Assembly (NCBI RefSeq): GCF_001906925.1
Contig: NZ_MRWQ01000001.1
Span: 478,012-542,011 of the forward strand
DNA length: 64,000 bases
DNA from: Domibacillus mangrovi
GTDB taxonomy: Bacteria; Bacillota; Bacilli; Bacillales; Domibacillaceae
Direction: 5' to 3'
Below are positions 8,408 to 16,829 of this stretch, one piece after another; within the stretch, counting starts at the first letter, position 1; each line of letters begins with the position of its first letter. The notes below the pieces were generated by a model, which was given only the letters and a program-made list of their open reading frames with translations, made no database searches and was not told the DNA's origin. The position numbers were made by a program, and so were the translations under genes.

Positions 8408-10339
8408 TTAACGCTTGCCTTCTTTTTGAACATGCTCGCGGAAATCGTTGAATGACATGGTTTCTGACTTCTGTTCCCCGTATTTACGGACGTTAACCGA
8501 GCCGCTCTCAAGCTCTTTGTCGCCAACAACAAGCATAAAAGGAATTTTTTTCATTTGTGACTCACGAATTTTATAACCGAGCTTTTCTTCACGGCTATCC
8601 ATTTCAACACGGATTCCTGCTGACTTCAATTGATCTTTCAATTGTTTCGCATAATCATAATGAACTTCATTCGATACCGGGATGATTTGTACTTGTACCG
8701 GGGCAAGCCATGTCGGGAATGCGCCTTTGTATTCTTCAATCAAGAAAGCGACAAACCGTTCCATTGTCGACACAACACCGCGATGAATAACAACCGGACG
8801 ATGCTGCTTGCCATCTTCACCGACATACGTTAAGTCAAATCGTTCTGGCATCAAGAAATCAAGCTGAACAGTTGAGAGTGTTTCTTCTTTGCCAAGCGCT
8901 GTTTTTACCTGAACATCAAGCTTTGGTCCGTAAAACGCCGCTTCTCCTTCCGCTTCCACATAGTCAATCCCAATCTCATCCATTGCCTCTTTCAACATCC
9001 CCTGCGCTTTTTCCCACATTTGATCGTCGTCATAATATTTTTCTGTATCTTGCGGGTCACGGTAAGACAAACGGAATGAGTAGTCGGTTAAATCAAAATC
9101 TTCATATACAGCAAGAACCAATTCAACGACACGCTTTAGTTCATCTTTAATTTGATCTGGACGGACGAAAATGTGCGCATCATTTAACGTCATGCCGCGA
9201 ACGCGCTGAAGTCCGGCAAGCGCACCTGACATTTCATAACGGTGCATCGTGCCTAGCTCCGCAATACGGATTGGCAGCTCTCGGTAGCTATGAATATCAT
9301 TTTTATAAACCATCATATGATGCGGGCAGTTCATCGGACGAAGAACAAGGCTTTCATTGTCCATTTCCATAAGTGGGAACATACCATCCTGGTAATGCCC
9401 CCAGTGGCCGCTCGTTTTGTACAGCTCCACGCTGCCAAGCACCGGTGTGTACACATGATCATAACCAAGGCTTTGTTCCTTATCAACGATATAGCGCTCA
9501 ATAATACGGCGAATTGTCGCGCCTTTTGGTAGCCATAAAGGCAATCCTTGACCGACTTTTTGGGAATTCATAAATAAATCAAGTTCTTTCCCAATTTTAC
9601 GGTGATCACGCTCTTTCGCTTCTTCCAGCATTTTCAAATGATGAACAAGCTCTTCTTTTTTGAAAAAGGCTGTTCCATAAATACGCTGAAGCATTTTATT
9701 GTCCGAATTGCCGCGCCAATACGCACCAGCAATGTTCAACAATTTAAATTCTTTCAGCTTGCCTGTTGACGGTACGTGCACACCGCGGCAAAGGTCTGTA
9801 AAATCGCCTTGCTCATAAAGCGTAACCGTTTCATCAGACGGAATCGCCTCAAGAAGCTCAATTTTGTACTCATCGCCGATTCCTTCATAAAATTTCTTCG
9901 CTTCATCACGTGTAACTTCTTTACGGATGACTGGCACATTCTCATTGATGATTTTTTTCATTTCTTTTTCAATTACTGGCAAATCTTCCGGCGTAATCGA
10001 CTCATCTAAGTCGATATCGTAATAAAAACCGCCTTCAATAACCGGACCGACACCAAGCTTTACTTTGTCTGCGCCGTACACACGCTTAATCGCCTGTGCC
10101 ATTAAATGCGCTGTGCTGTGACGCAAAATTTCCAATGCGTCCGCATGGTCAGGCGTGATAATTTCAATCGAACCACCTTGTTCAATCGGTGTTTTTAAAT
10201 CAATGGGTGCTCCGGCTATTTTACCAGCGAGTGCTTTTTTGCGCAGCCCTGGGCTGATCGACTGTGCAACGTCTTCCATTGTTGTTCCAGCGGGGAATTC
10301 CTTTACGGCTCCATCGGGAAATGTTAATTGAATCGACAT
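8408..10339 (-). CDS. thrS: Threonyl-tRNA synthetase
   Basis: Class II synthetase of 643 residues, matching the B. subtilis length. Domains in order: TGS (about 1-62, [20 protein letters not shown]), N2 editing domain with [10 protein letters not shown] near 72 and the later Cys-containing [10 protein letters not shown], catalytic core with [13 protein letters not shown] (zinc/active site) and motif 3 [22 protein letters not shown], and the C-terminal anticodon-binding domain (about 540-643). The ATG at 10339 follows a GAGGAGG ribosome-binding site. The longer reading upstream crosses the T-box terminator and is rejected. Confidence 0.97.
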   Translation of the reverse strand: MSIQLTFPDGAVKEFPAGTTMEDVAQSISPGLRKKALAGKIAGAPIDLKTPIEQGGSIEIITPDHADALEILRHSTAHLMAQAIKRVYGADKVKLGVGPVIEGGFYYDIDLDESITPEDLPVIEKEMKKIINENVPVIRKEVTRDEAKKFYEGIGDEYKIELLEAIPSDETVTLYEQGDFTDLCRGVHVPSTGKLKEFKLLNIAGAYWRGNSDNKMLQRIYGTAFFKKEELVHHLKMLEEAKERDHRKIGKELDLFMNSQKVGQGLPLWLPKGATIRRIIERYIVDKEQSLGYDHVYTPVLGSVELYKTSGHWGHYQDGMFPLMEMDNESLVLRPMNCPHHMMVYKNDIHSYRELPIRIAELGTMHRYEMSGALAGLQRVRGMTLNDAHIFVRPDQIKDELKRVVELVLAVYEDFDLTDYSFRLSYRDPQDTEKYYDDDQMWEKAQGMLKEAMDEIGIDYVEAEGEAAFYGPKLDVQVKTALGKEETLSTVQLDFLMPERFDLTYVGEDGKQHRPVVIHRGVVSTMERFVAFLIEEYKGAFPTWLAPVQVQIIPVSNEVHYDYAKQLKDQLKSAGIRVEMDSREEKLGYKIRESQMKKIPFMLVVGDKELESGSVNVRKYGEQKSETMSFNDFREHVQKEGKR

Positions 10340-10364
10340 GTGTGTTTCCTCCTCTTTTCTGAAA

Positions 10365-10636
10365 AACGACAAAAAACCCCGCTCCTCCATAAACGAAGGG
10401 GCGAGGTTTAATCGCGGTTCCACCCAACTTTCCGGAGAGATTTTCCCCCGGCTCAATTGCAGTCAGATAACGGTCTGGTGCCGCCGCTTATTACTGGCAA
10501 AAAATTTGCGTTCACAAACAGAGCTCGAGGGTGGTGAATAGATTGTTCACGCCAGGAAAGTTACAGCCTAGATGCTTTCCCTCTCTAAAGACGTTCCTAA
10601 TCAAACATGTCCCTGTCATCACTTTTCATCTGTCGT
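10365..10636 (-). promoter_or_regulatory. T-box leader of thrS (tRNA-Thr sensing)
   Basis: Minus-strand T-box GGTGGAACCGCG at 10413-10424 is followed by a GC-rich terminator hairpin with a T run (about 10371-10409). Upstream, two consecutive ACC triplets (10530-10535) sit where the threonine specifier is expected. Transcription should read through into thrS when uncharged tRNA-Thr binds. Which of the two ACC triplets is used is not certain. Confidence 0.92.
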
Positions 10637-10637
10637 T

Positions 10638-10666
10638 ATTATAGTATCTCACCGCGTGAAAATCAA
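10638..10666 (-). promoter_or_regulatory. SigA-type promoter of thrS
   Basis: Minus-strand TTGATT (10661-10666), 17 bases, TATAAT (10638-10643), just after the dnaI stop codon. Confidence 0.78.
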
Positions 10667-10673
10667 GTACGAT

Positions 10674-11603
10674 TTACTTGCGTCGGTTTACACCGTTCAT
10701 TTCAACAGGCACGGTCAAATATTTAATACGTTCCATAATACGTGCTGCTTTTAAAGCTTCTGATTCGCCTCGCTGCGAATACGTTAAATGATGCTCAAGT
10801 CCGGCATGGTCAAAATTCGATGTAAACAAAACCGGCAGTCCTTCAAGCATGCGGTATTGCAGAATGGTTCCGAGAATATCGTCTCGAATCCAGCTCGACA
10901 TCGTTTCGGCACCAATATCATCAATCATTAGTACAGGTGCAGACTTCACCGCATCCACTTTCGAAGCAGTCGATTGATCATTGAGTGACTGCTTCATCTC
11001 TCTTACAAATTCCGGGAAATAAACGATCAATGAGGCGATATTTTTTTCCGCCAGTTCATTCGCAATCGCACCGAATAAGAATGATTTCCCAACACCAAAT
11101 GATCCAAATATGTATAGCCCTTTCGGTTTTTTTTCTATATCATATTGATCGACAAAATCTTTTGCTGCCTTCACAGCATCAAGACGGCTCCTGTTGTCGA
11201 GGTCCACTTCGGTAAATGTTGCCTGGAGTACATCTTTTGGCACATATAAACTTTTTACATGACGGTGTAAATGCTTTATCTCATCATCTCGTACTTTTCG
11301 CGGACAGCGCTTGTAATCAAGCTCTACTCCTCCATGGCGAAAAACAAGCTCTGGTTCATAGCCTTTCATCACGTCATTTACGCATTCTTTAAGCGATGGG
11401 CATTTATCGCATTTATGGCTTTGCGATTTATATTCATACAGCTTCACAAGTGCTTTTTCAATATCTGTTTCGCTTAATTGGTTTTCTTTTATAAATGAAC
11501 GGAGCAACGGGTCATTCAACAACTCCTTCTTCATCTGTTCATATCGTTCATTGAACCCAGGTGAGGTTGATATATTCCGGAGTGCATCGTTAATCTTTTT
11601 CAC
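10674..11603 (-). CDS. dnaI: Primosomal helicase loader DnaI
   Basis: AAA+ ATPase, 309 residues, that loads the replicative helicase DnaC at oriC and at stalled forks. The N-terminal helicase-binding, zinc-containing domain shows C65, C68 and C100 with nearby histidines. The C-terminal AAA+ domain has Walker A GSFGVGKS (167-174) and Walker B VLMIDDIG (near 224-231). The start is a GTG at 11601-11603, and the reading frame overlaps the end of dnaB by 14 bases, so translation is probably coupled. Confidence 0.94.
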   Translation of the reverse strand: MKKINDALRNISTSPGFNERYEQMKKELLNDPLLRSFIKENQLSETDIEKALVKLYEYKSQSHKCDKCPSLKECVNDVMKGYEPELVFRHGGVELDYKRCPRKVRDDEIKHLHRHVKSLYVPKDVLQATFTEVDLDNRSRLDAVKAAKDFVDQYDIEKKPKGLYIFGSFGVGKSFLFGAIANELAEKNIASLIVYFPEFVREMKQSLNDQSTASKVDAVKSAPVLMIDDIGAETMSSWIRDDILGTILQYRMLEGLPVLFTSNFDHAGLEHHLTYSQRGESEALKAARIMERIKYLTVPVEMNGVNRRK

Positions 11604-12981
11604 CGGCTGACGCCCTTTCTGTACGTTTTTTCAACGCTTCTTCCAGTTTTCGTTTTTCTTCTTCAAAGCTTTGATCGACAGTTTGTTTCTCTTCTTTTTT
11701 GTTCGTATCTGTAAACCACGCAGGCAATTTTTCCTGTCGCGTCGCCTTTCGTTTCGGCGTTTTTGGCTTCTCTTTATTTTGCGCCCAATCATCGTATTGA
11801 CGCTGCTCGCTTTTCGCTAAATTCATTGCCTCAAGTACTGTCACTACTTTTTTACGCGCCCAGTGAGAAGCAATTTTATCAACGTAGCTTTTCGAAAGCT
11901 TCATATCTGTTTTCAGCATAACATATTGAATGAGTACATTGGCAACACCTGGTGCTAATTTATATTGCAGCATCACTTGCTCCACAATCTGCATATCTGC
12001 TTTTGACGGCACACTGCCAGAAATGTCAATTAATAATTGGCGTGGTGATACCGTCTCCAAATAATGAATCAGTTTTTCTTCCTGCGTTTTTAACTCCGGC
12101 GCAGCAGGACTAGACAGAGCTGTTTGAATACGAGGCGTCATATCCGGCAAACGACCGCCTGATTCAAACTGATACGCATCACGCGCAGATTTCCGTAATC
12201 CTTCGACGTCTATTTCATCCTGTTCATTGATCGCAGACAATACAAAATTTTTCATTTCGGGCGGTCGAATGCCATAGAGAAAGGATAGCTTTTCAATCGT
12301 TTCTTTTACAAATGGCGTTAAAGCCGCCTTTGGAATCAGCGCATCTTTTAATGTTAATTCAAGCGCTGAAAAATCAAAGGAATCCGCTATTACAGGACTA
12401 CTGCTTTCCCCTTTCCCCGCGAATCGGCTGTCCTGCTGTGGAATGCTGTCTTTCTCTGCTTCTTGACTGTCTATATAACCCGTTGAAAACACATCCGTAA
12501 AATCATGGGTCACATTACGGAATTCGGCTGATTTTACTTCTTTATCGCAAAACATATGCTTTAAACGAAGAAAATGCGGTTTGCCTATTTTCCGGTATAA
12601 AAACACATTCAGCAATCCATCGGAAAAAAATTGATCTGGTGCAAGCGGCTGCTGGATTTCATATAAAAATTCTCGGCTTTCATCAATCTTTTTTACATAC
12701 GTTTTTAAAAGACCAATTCCTTCAAGCTTCAATCTGTCTTCATAAATTTGCTGCAAATTGCAGCAAAGTGTATTCATTAAATGATAATGCGGCGCTCCCC
12801 CAGACGAAAGTTTGCCGTTTTCTACTTCCGCACACATCGTCATGTACAAACTAAGTGCCTGCGCACCAACAAGTGGTTGATACAAGAGGGTAATTACTTT
12901 CTGTTCCAAACTATCAATGCACCCCGAGATCGAAATTGTATAAGGGTCTGAAGGTTGTATTTCATTCCAATGTCTATTCAT
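11590..12981 (-). CDS. dnaB: Replication initiation/membrane attachment protein DnaB
   Basis: Firmicutes-type DnaB (not the helicase), 463 residues, a co-loader with DnaD and DnaI in primosome assembly. N-terminal DDBH1-like region (about 1-200, LYQPLVGAQALSLYM, KLEGIGLLKTYV), acidic linker, C-terminal DDBH2-like region (about 300-410, KADMQIVEQVMLQYKLAPGVANVLIQYVMLKTD type) and a basic, low-complexity tail. I use the ATG at 12981, which has GGGAG at a suitable distance. An upstream in-frame GTG sits on top of that site. The gene follows nrdR after a hairpin terminator. Confidence 0.92.
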   Translation of the reverse strand: MNRHWNEIQPSDPYTISISGCIDSLEQKVITLLYQPLVGAQALSLYMTMCAEVENGKLSSGGAPHYHLMNTLCCNLQQIYEDRLKLEGIGLLKTYVKKIDESREFLYEIQQPLAPDQFFSDGLLNVFLYRKIGKPHFLRLKHMFCDKEVKSAEFRNVTHDFTDVFSTGYIDSQEAEKDSIPQQDSRFAGKGESSSPVIADSFDFSALELTLKDALIPKAALTPFVKETIEKLSFLYGIRPPEMKNFVLSAINEQDEIDVEGLRKSARDAYQFESGGRLPDMTPRIQTALSSPAAPELKTQEEKLIHYLETVSPRQLLIDISGSVPSKADMQIVEQVMLQYKLAPGVANVLIQYVMLKTDMKLSKSYVDKIASHWARKKVVTVLEAMNLAKSEQRQYDDWAQNKEKPKTPKRKATRQEKLPAWFTDTNKKEEKQTVDQSFEEEKRKLEEALKKRTERASAGEKD

Positions 12982-13002
12982 GCTGTACACTCCCTGCTAG
13001 AA

Positions 13003-13033
13003 GAAAAAAAAGCCCGGAGTCATTTCTCCCGGG
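13003..13033 (-). terminator. Hairpin between nrdR and dnaB
   Basis: Minus-strand CCCGGGAG/CTCCGGG stem followed by eight T residues, ending just before the dnaB ribosome-binding site. It would lower read-through from nrdR into dnaB-dnaI. Confidence 0.75.
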
Positions 13034-13036
13034 TTC

Positions 13037-13495
13037 TTATTTTTCTTTGTTAATGATATCTTTTAACTCATCTAAAAAGACATTAATATCTTTAAACTGG
13101 CGGTATACAGACGCAAATCGGACATATGCCACTTCGTCTATGTCAGCCAGCCGGTCCATCACCATTTCACCGACACGCTTTGATTGAATTTCCGAAATGC
13201 CTTTTGCCCGTATATCCCGTTCAATATCCGCTGTCACTTTTTCAAGCGTACCGAGCGGAACCGGCCTCTTTTCACATGCTTTAATTAATCCGTGCAGCAT
13301 TTTTTCACGGTTAAACTCTTCACGCATTCCTTCTTTTTTGACGACAATAAGCGGCGTATGTTCCACCCGTTCAAATGTCGTAAACCGGTAAGCGCACGCT
13401 TCACATTCTCGACGGCGGCGGGTGGAATGCCCATCATCTGCAGGACGTGAATCAACTACTTTTGTCCCGTTATAGCGGCAATCAGGGCAAATCAT
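13037..13495 (-). CDS. nrdR: Transcriptional repressor NrdR of ribonucleotide reductase genes
   Basis: 152-residue zinc-ribbon plus ATP-cone regulator that senses ATP/dATP and represses nrd operons. The ribbon cysteines are C3, C6 ([17 protein letters not shown]) and C31, C34 ([15 protein letters not shown]). The ATP-cone spans about 46-136 and starts [17 protein letters not shown]. Its position directly upstream of dnaB-dnaI is conserved in bacilli and links dNTP supply with replication initiation. Confidence 0.95.
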   Translation of the reverse strand: MICPDCRYNGTKVVDSRPADDGHSTRRRRECEACAYRFTTFERVEHTPLIVVKKEGMREEFNREKMLHGLIKACEKRPVPLGTLEKVTADIERDIRAKGISEIQSKRVGEMVMDRLADIDEVAYVRFASVYRQFKDINVFLDELKDIINKEK

Positions 13496-13559
13496 GTTAA
13501 ATCAACTCCGATTTTTCTGTCTTTACTCTTTATCATACTAAAAAAAAAGCGCCTTGAAA

Positions 13560-13592
13560 ATAGAAAAGGGATGTATGAAGATCATACATCCC
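13560..13592 (-). terminator. Terminator of speD
   Basis: Perfect 11-bp stem GGGATGTATGA/TCATACATCCC (13568-13578 with 13582-13592), with a T-rich tail on the minus strand, just after the speD stop codon. Confidence 0.85.
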
Positions 13593-13599
13593 GTTTCAT

Positions 13600-13983
13600 T
13601 TACATAGCGTTTACTGTTTGTTTAAGTTGCGAACGCACTGGCCCCATACCACGAGGCAGTTCAATTGTTTCACGTGTATCAGCTTCAAGTGCTTCTGCGA
13701 TATAGTTCGCAGCAATATTCGGATCAAGATCCCCGCATGTATATACATCAATGCTTGCGTATCCATGTTCAGGAAAACTGTGAATCGTTAAATGTGACTC
13801 GGAGATGATGACGACTCCACTTACTCCCTGCGGAGCAAATTTGTGGAACGCGACTTCGCGAATTTCCGCACCGGATTTAAGAGCGGCGTCGACAAAAGTT
13901 CTCTCGATTACTTCCATATCGTTTAATTTGTCAAAATTGCAGCCCCATAATTCTGATATGACATGACGACCCATTGTTTCCAT
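13600..13983 (-). CDS. speD: S-adenosylmethionine decarboxylase proenzyme
   Basis: Makes decarboxylated SAM, the aminopropyl donor for spermidine synthesis. The 127-residue class 1B proenzyme cleaves itself between E62 and S63 ([15 protein letters not shown]) to form the pyruvoyl cofactor. H68 and C83 (DVYTCGDL) are the other conserved active-site residues. The ATG at 13983 sits behind a strong GGGGG ribosome-binding site that can be hidden by the leader RNA (separate entry). The gene lies downstream of gapB on the same strand, but it has its own promoter and a terminator between the two. Confidence 0.96.
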   Translation of the reverse strand: METMGRHVISELWGCNFDKLNDMEVIERTFVDAALKSGAEIREVAFHKFAPQGVSGVVIISESHLTIHSFPEHGYASIDVYTCGDLDPNIAANYIAEALEADTRETIELPRGMGPVRSQLKQTVNAM

Positions 13984-14099
13984 GATCGTTTCCCCCTTTT
14001 ACAAAGTGAATTTTTGAAAAAAATTGTAAAAGTGATCACTGCCACGGGGGAAAGTTAGTCCGAAGAGGTCCTAACCCTTTAAGCAGAACTTATTTCACA
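13984..14099 (-). promoter_or_regulatory. Structured speD leader that can mask the ribosome-binding site
   Basis: Minus-strand TTTCCCCC (14046-14053) is perfectly complementary to the ribosome-binding segment GGGGGAAA (13989-13996). Between them CTTTTACA (14025-14032) pairs with TGTAAAAG (13996-14003), extending the same hairpin. Further upstream a GTTAG/CTAAC hairpin with AAAG just before it competes for the CTTTCCCCC strand. The complementarity is visible. A regulatory role, for example sensing SAM or polyamines, is inference. I do not recognise a named riboswitch class. Confidence 0.5.
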
Positions 14100-14105
14100 A
14101 AATTG

Positions 14106-14134
14106 AGTATACGACCTGCCATCATATTTTGCAA
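14106..14134 (-). promoter_or_regulatory. SigA-type promoter of speD
   Basis: Minus-strand TTGCAA (14129-14134), 17 bases, TATACT (14106-14111). Start near 14099 gives a 5' leader of about 115 bases. Confidence 0.75.
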
Positions 14135-14163
14135 CAGGTTTCTTTTAATTTTTTATATAACAG

Positions 14164-14187
14164 AAAAACTCCGACATTCGCCGGAGT
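14164..14187 (-). terminator. Terminator of gapB
   Basis: ACTCCG/CGGAGT stem followed by TTTTT on the minus strand, 15 bases after the gapB stop codon. Confidence 0.7.
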
Positions 14188-14202
14188 CCATCAACGCCTA
14201 TG

Positions 14203-15237
14203 TTATACAAAGTTCTCTACTTTTTTTCTCATTTCATCTGCCACGAAATGGACAAGATCAACAACGCGGCACGAGTAGCCCCATTCGTTATCATACCAAG
14301 CGAGTACTTTCACTTTCGTTTCACCCATTACCATCGTCGTTAATCCATCGATCGTAGCCGAGTATGGATTTGTATTATAATCAACCGATACAAGCGGTTC
14401 TAACGTAAAATCAAGAATGCCGCTTAATTCATTTTGTGATGCCTTAATAAATGCCGCATTTACTTCTTCGACTGTTACCGGACGTTTCACATCAACAACG
14501 AGGTCCACTAGTGATACATTAGATGTCGGTACACGAAGGGCCATTCCATGAAGCTTCCCTTCCAAATGCGGCAGCACAAGTGATAATGCTTTTGCCGCTC
14601 CTGTTGATGTTGGTATAATAGATTGTGCACATGCACGAGCACGACGCAAGTCTTTATGTGGGTTATCAATATTTTTTTGATCATTTGTATAGGCATGAAC
14701 AGTTGTCATTAATCCGTTTTCAATGCCAAATTGATCATCAAGTACTTTCACAACCGGTGCTAAACAATTTGTTGTGCACGAGGCGTTAGAAATGATATCA
14801 TGTTGTTCTACATCTAGTACATTTTCATTCACACCCATGACGATTGTGACATCTTCATTTTTACCTGGAGCTGTCAAGACTACTTTTTTTGCACCCGCTT
14901 CCAGATGAAGTGCTGCTTTTTCTCGTGCATTAAATTTACCGGTTGCTTCAATGACAATGTCAATAGCTAGTTGCTTCCATGGCAGTTCAAGAGGATCGCG
15001 GCTTGAGAGCAGCTGTACACGTTTGCCATTCACGATGATTGCATCTTCTTCTATTTGTACGTCGCCCTCAAATTTCCCATGATTTGTATCATATTTAATC
15101 AGATGTGAAAGCGTTTCCGCTGGATAGCTGGCGTTTACTGCTACAATATCAAGTTCGTCGTCCAAAATCGCCTTACGGAACACCATACGGCCAATACGGC
15201 CAAATCCATTAATCGCTATTTTCGTCTTTGTCATCAT
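14203..15237 (-). CDS. gapB: Gluconeogenic glyceraldehyde-3-phosphate dehydrogenase
   Basis: 344-residue GAPDH of the GapB type, which in bacilli runs mainly in the gluconeogenic direction and prefers NADP. The Rossmann motif INGFGRIGRMVFR is at 9-21, the catalytic C154 is in SNASCTTNC, the general base is H181 (TTVHAYTNDQ), and the phosphate-site region SIIPTSTGAAKA follows. GapB-like features include the ASYPAETLSHLIKYDT segment. The start is one of two tandem ATGs behind AGGGGG. Boxes matching the CcpN consensus lie in its promoter region, consistent with glucose repression. Confidence 0.93.
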   Translation of the reverse strand: MMTKTKIAINGFGRIGRMVFRKAILDDELDIVAVNASYPAETLSHLIKYDTNHGKFEGDVQIEEDAIIVNGKRVQLLSSRDPLELPWKQLAIDIVIEATGKFNAREKAALHLEAGAKKVVLTAPGKNEDVTIVMGVNENVLDVEQHDIISNASCTTNCLAPVVKVLDDQFGIENGLMTTVHAYTNDQKNIDNPHKDLRRARACAQSIIPTSTGAAKALSLVLPHLEGKLHGMALRVPTSNVSLVDLVVDVKRPVTVEEVNAAFIKASQNELSGILDFTLEPLVSVDYNTNPYSATIDGLTTMVMGETKVKVLAWYDNEWGYSCRVVDLVHFVADEMRKKVENFV

Positions 15238-15256
15238 TTATGTCCCCCTACGCTTT

Positions 15257-15300
15257 AATGTTATACTCTATATTGAATTATTTAAATTTAGTATAACACA
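15257..15300 (-). promoter_or_regulatory. Two CcpN-like operators in inverted orientation before gapB
   Basis: The minus-strand site TGTGTTATACT (15290-15300) fits the CcpN consensus TRTGHYATAYW at all 11 positions. The plus-strand site AATGTTATACT (15257-15267) fits at 10 of 11. Together they form a 9-bp inverted repeat TGTTATACT/AGTATAACA. The upstream box contains the likely -10 hexamer TATACT. CcpN represses gapB in B. subtilis during glycolytic growth. Confidence 0.65.
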
Positions 15301-15371
15301 TTAAACGCGAAACGGAACAATAAAATGACCCGATTTATACTTTCTTTCCTTTTTGTTATAAAGGGACATTA

Positions 15372-15405
15372 AAAGACCCGATTAAGGCTGTAACCTTAAT
15401 CGGGT
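15372..15405 (-). terminator. Terminator of the polA-mutM-coaE operon
   Basis: Perfect 12-bp stem ACCCGATTAAGG/CCTTAATCGGGT with CTTTTAAT following on the minus strand. The coaE stop codon lies in the distal arm. Confidence 0.82.
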
Positions 15406-15978
15406 AATCCATTTATCCACTTGATTTTTCGTTTCTTCTAACGTTCCATTATTATTAATAATATCGTCTGCCCATGCTCTTTTTTCCTCAATTGGCATCT
15501 GCGATTGAATTCTCGCTTTCGCTTCCTCCTCCGAGTAATCATTTCGCTCCATTAACCGCTTCAGCTGTATTTCTGGATCTACATACACGAGCAATGTTTT
15601 TTCAACCATCCAAGTAAGATTACTCTCAAATAAAAGTGGGATATCTAAGAAAATGTTTTTTTTACCTGCCATGATCGCTTTTTCTTTTTGCTCCATCATC
15701 CATTCGCGTACTGCCGGGTGAATGATTTCGTTTAACTGCTTTCGTTTTTCCTCATCATAGAAAACCATTTTACCTAATGCCGGCCGATCAAGGGCGCCGT
15801 CTGCTGCTCGTATACCTGGACCAAACACTTCTATCATTTTTTCCAGTACTGGTTGTCCAGGCTCGACAACGACGCGTGCCGCTATATCTGCATCAATAAT
15901 AGCAAATCCTTTTTCTTTCAATAAATTGCTTACTGTGCTCTTCCCGCTTGCAATGCCGCCTGTCAGTCCGATAATCAT
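15382..15978 (-). CDS. coaE: Dephospho-CoA kinase
   Basis: Last step of coenzyme A synthesis, phosphorylating the 3'-OH of dephospho-CoA. 198 residues. P-loop GLTGGIASGKS at 4-14, IIDADIAAR near 33-41 and the lid region RLMERNDYSEEEAKARI near 140-156. The ATG overlaps the mutM stop codon (ATGA), so I use 15978 and not the upstream ATG. It belongs to the polA-mutM-coaE unit. Confidence 0.95.
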   Translation of the reverse strand: MIIGLTGGIASGKSTVSNLLKEKGFAIIDADIAARVVVEPGQPVLEKMIEVFGPGIRAADGALDRPALGKMVFYDEEKRKQLNEIIHPAVREWMMEQKEKAIMAGKKNIFLDIPLLFESNLTWMVEKTLLVYVDPEIQLKRLMERNDYSEEEAKARIQSQMPIEEKRAWADDIINNNGTLEETKNQVDKWITRLRLQP

Positions 15979-16817
15979 GACAGAGGCTCCGGCAATGGTT
16001 GGCACTCACGACAAATATGTGTGCCTCGTCCGCCTGTTTTTATTTTGACAATTTCCGCGCCGCATTCCACACACGCTTCACCAGTGCGTCCATATACGTT
16101 TAATACTTCCTGAAATGTCCCTTTTTGTCCTTGGCTGTTTACGTATGTGCGAATTGTGCTTCCGCCACGTTCAACTGCTTCAGCAAGCACACTTTTCGTA
16201 TAATGATGGATGCGCTCCGCCTCTTCTTCTGTAATCGTAGACGAGACACGGTGCGGATGTATGTGCGAACGAAATAGCACTTCATCGACATAAATATTAC
16301 CAAGCCCGGTGACAATAATTTGATCAAGCAAGGCCGTTTTTACCTGACGCGATGTCCGCTGCAGCCGCTCGTATAAATAATCTGGTGTGAATGTCACATC
16401 AAACGGTTCGGGACCTAGACCGATAAGCGGTGCTAAGCCGTTTTCTGTTCCTTTTTCAAACAAATGCATTGTGCCAAATTTGCGTACATCCCGGTAGCGC
16501 AGCTGTGTTCCGTCTGTAAATGTGAACACAACATGGGTATGCGGTGCTTCCGGCTCGGACTGTGCGTTTACACTAAATTTCCCTTCCATTCGCAAATGAG
16601 AAACGAGTGCGTAGTGATTCAAATGAAATATTAAAAACTTCCCGCGCCGTGTGATATTTTGAATAGTCTCACCAGCAAGTGCGTCTTGAAACTGCGCCGG
16701 TTCTTCAGGATGTTTAATGATGTTAGGCCAACGGACATCGGTTATAGCGACTGTTTTACCAACAGCCAGATCAATTAATGTACGCCGAACCGTTTCGACT
16801 TCTGGTAATTCCGGCAT
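15975..16817 (-). CDS. mutM: Formamidopyrimidine-DNA glycosylase
   Basis: Bifunctional glycosylase/AP lyase that removes 8-oxoguanine and Fapy lesions. 280 residues. The start at the ATG 16817 gives the mandatory MPELPEVETVRR, where Pro2 (N-terminal after Met removal) is the nucleophile and Glu3 is catalytic. An upstream in-frame GTG would bury this terminus. Helix-two-turn-helix region near 130-220 (GLGNIYVDEVLFRSHIHP) and C-terminal zinc finger C-x2-C...C-x2-C (CVECGAE...HICRECQ). Confidence 0.96.
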   Translation of the reverse strand: MPELPEVETVRRTLIDLAVGKTVAITDVRWPNIIKHPEEPAQFQDALAGETIQNITRRGKFLIFHLNHYALVSHLRMEGKFSVNAQSEPEAPHTHVVFTFTDGTQLRYRDVRKFGTMHLFEKGTENGLAPLIGLGPEPFDVTFTPDYLYERLQRTSRQVKTALLDQIIVTGLGNIYVDEVLFRSHIHPHRVSSTITEEEAERIHHYTKSVLAEAVERGGSTIRTYVNSQGQKGTFQEVLNVYGRTGEACVECGAEIVKIKTGGRGTHICRECQPLPEPLS

Positions 16818-16829
16818 ATTATTCACTCC

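Noticed and set aside
10340..10456. N-terminal extension of thrS
   Set aside because: Covers the thrS T-box terminator; the ATG at 10339 matches the family.
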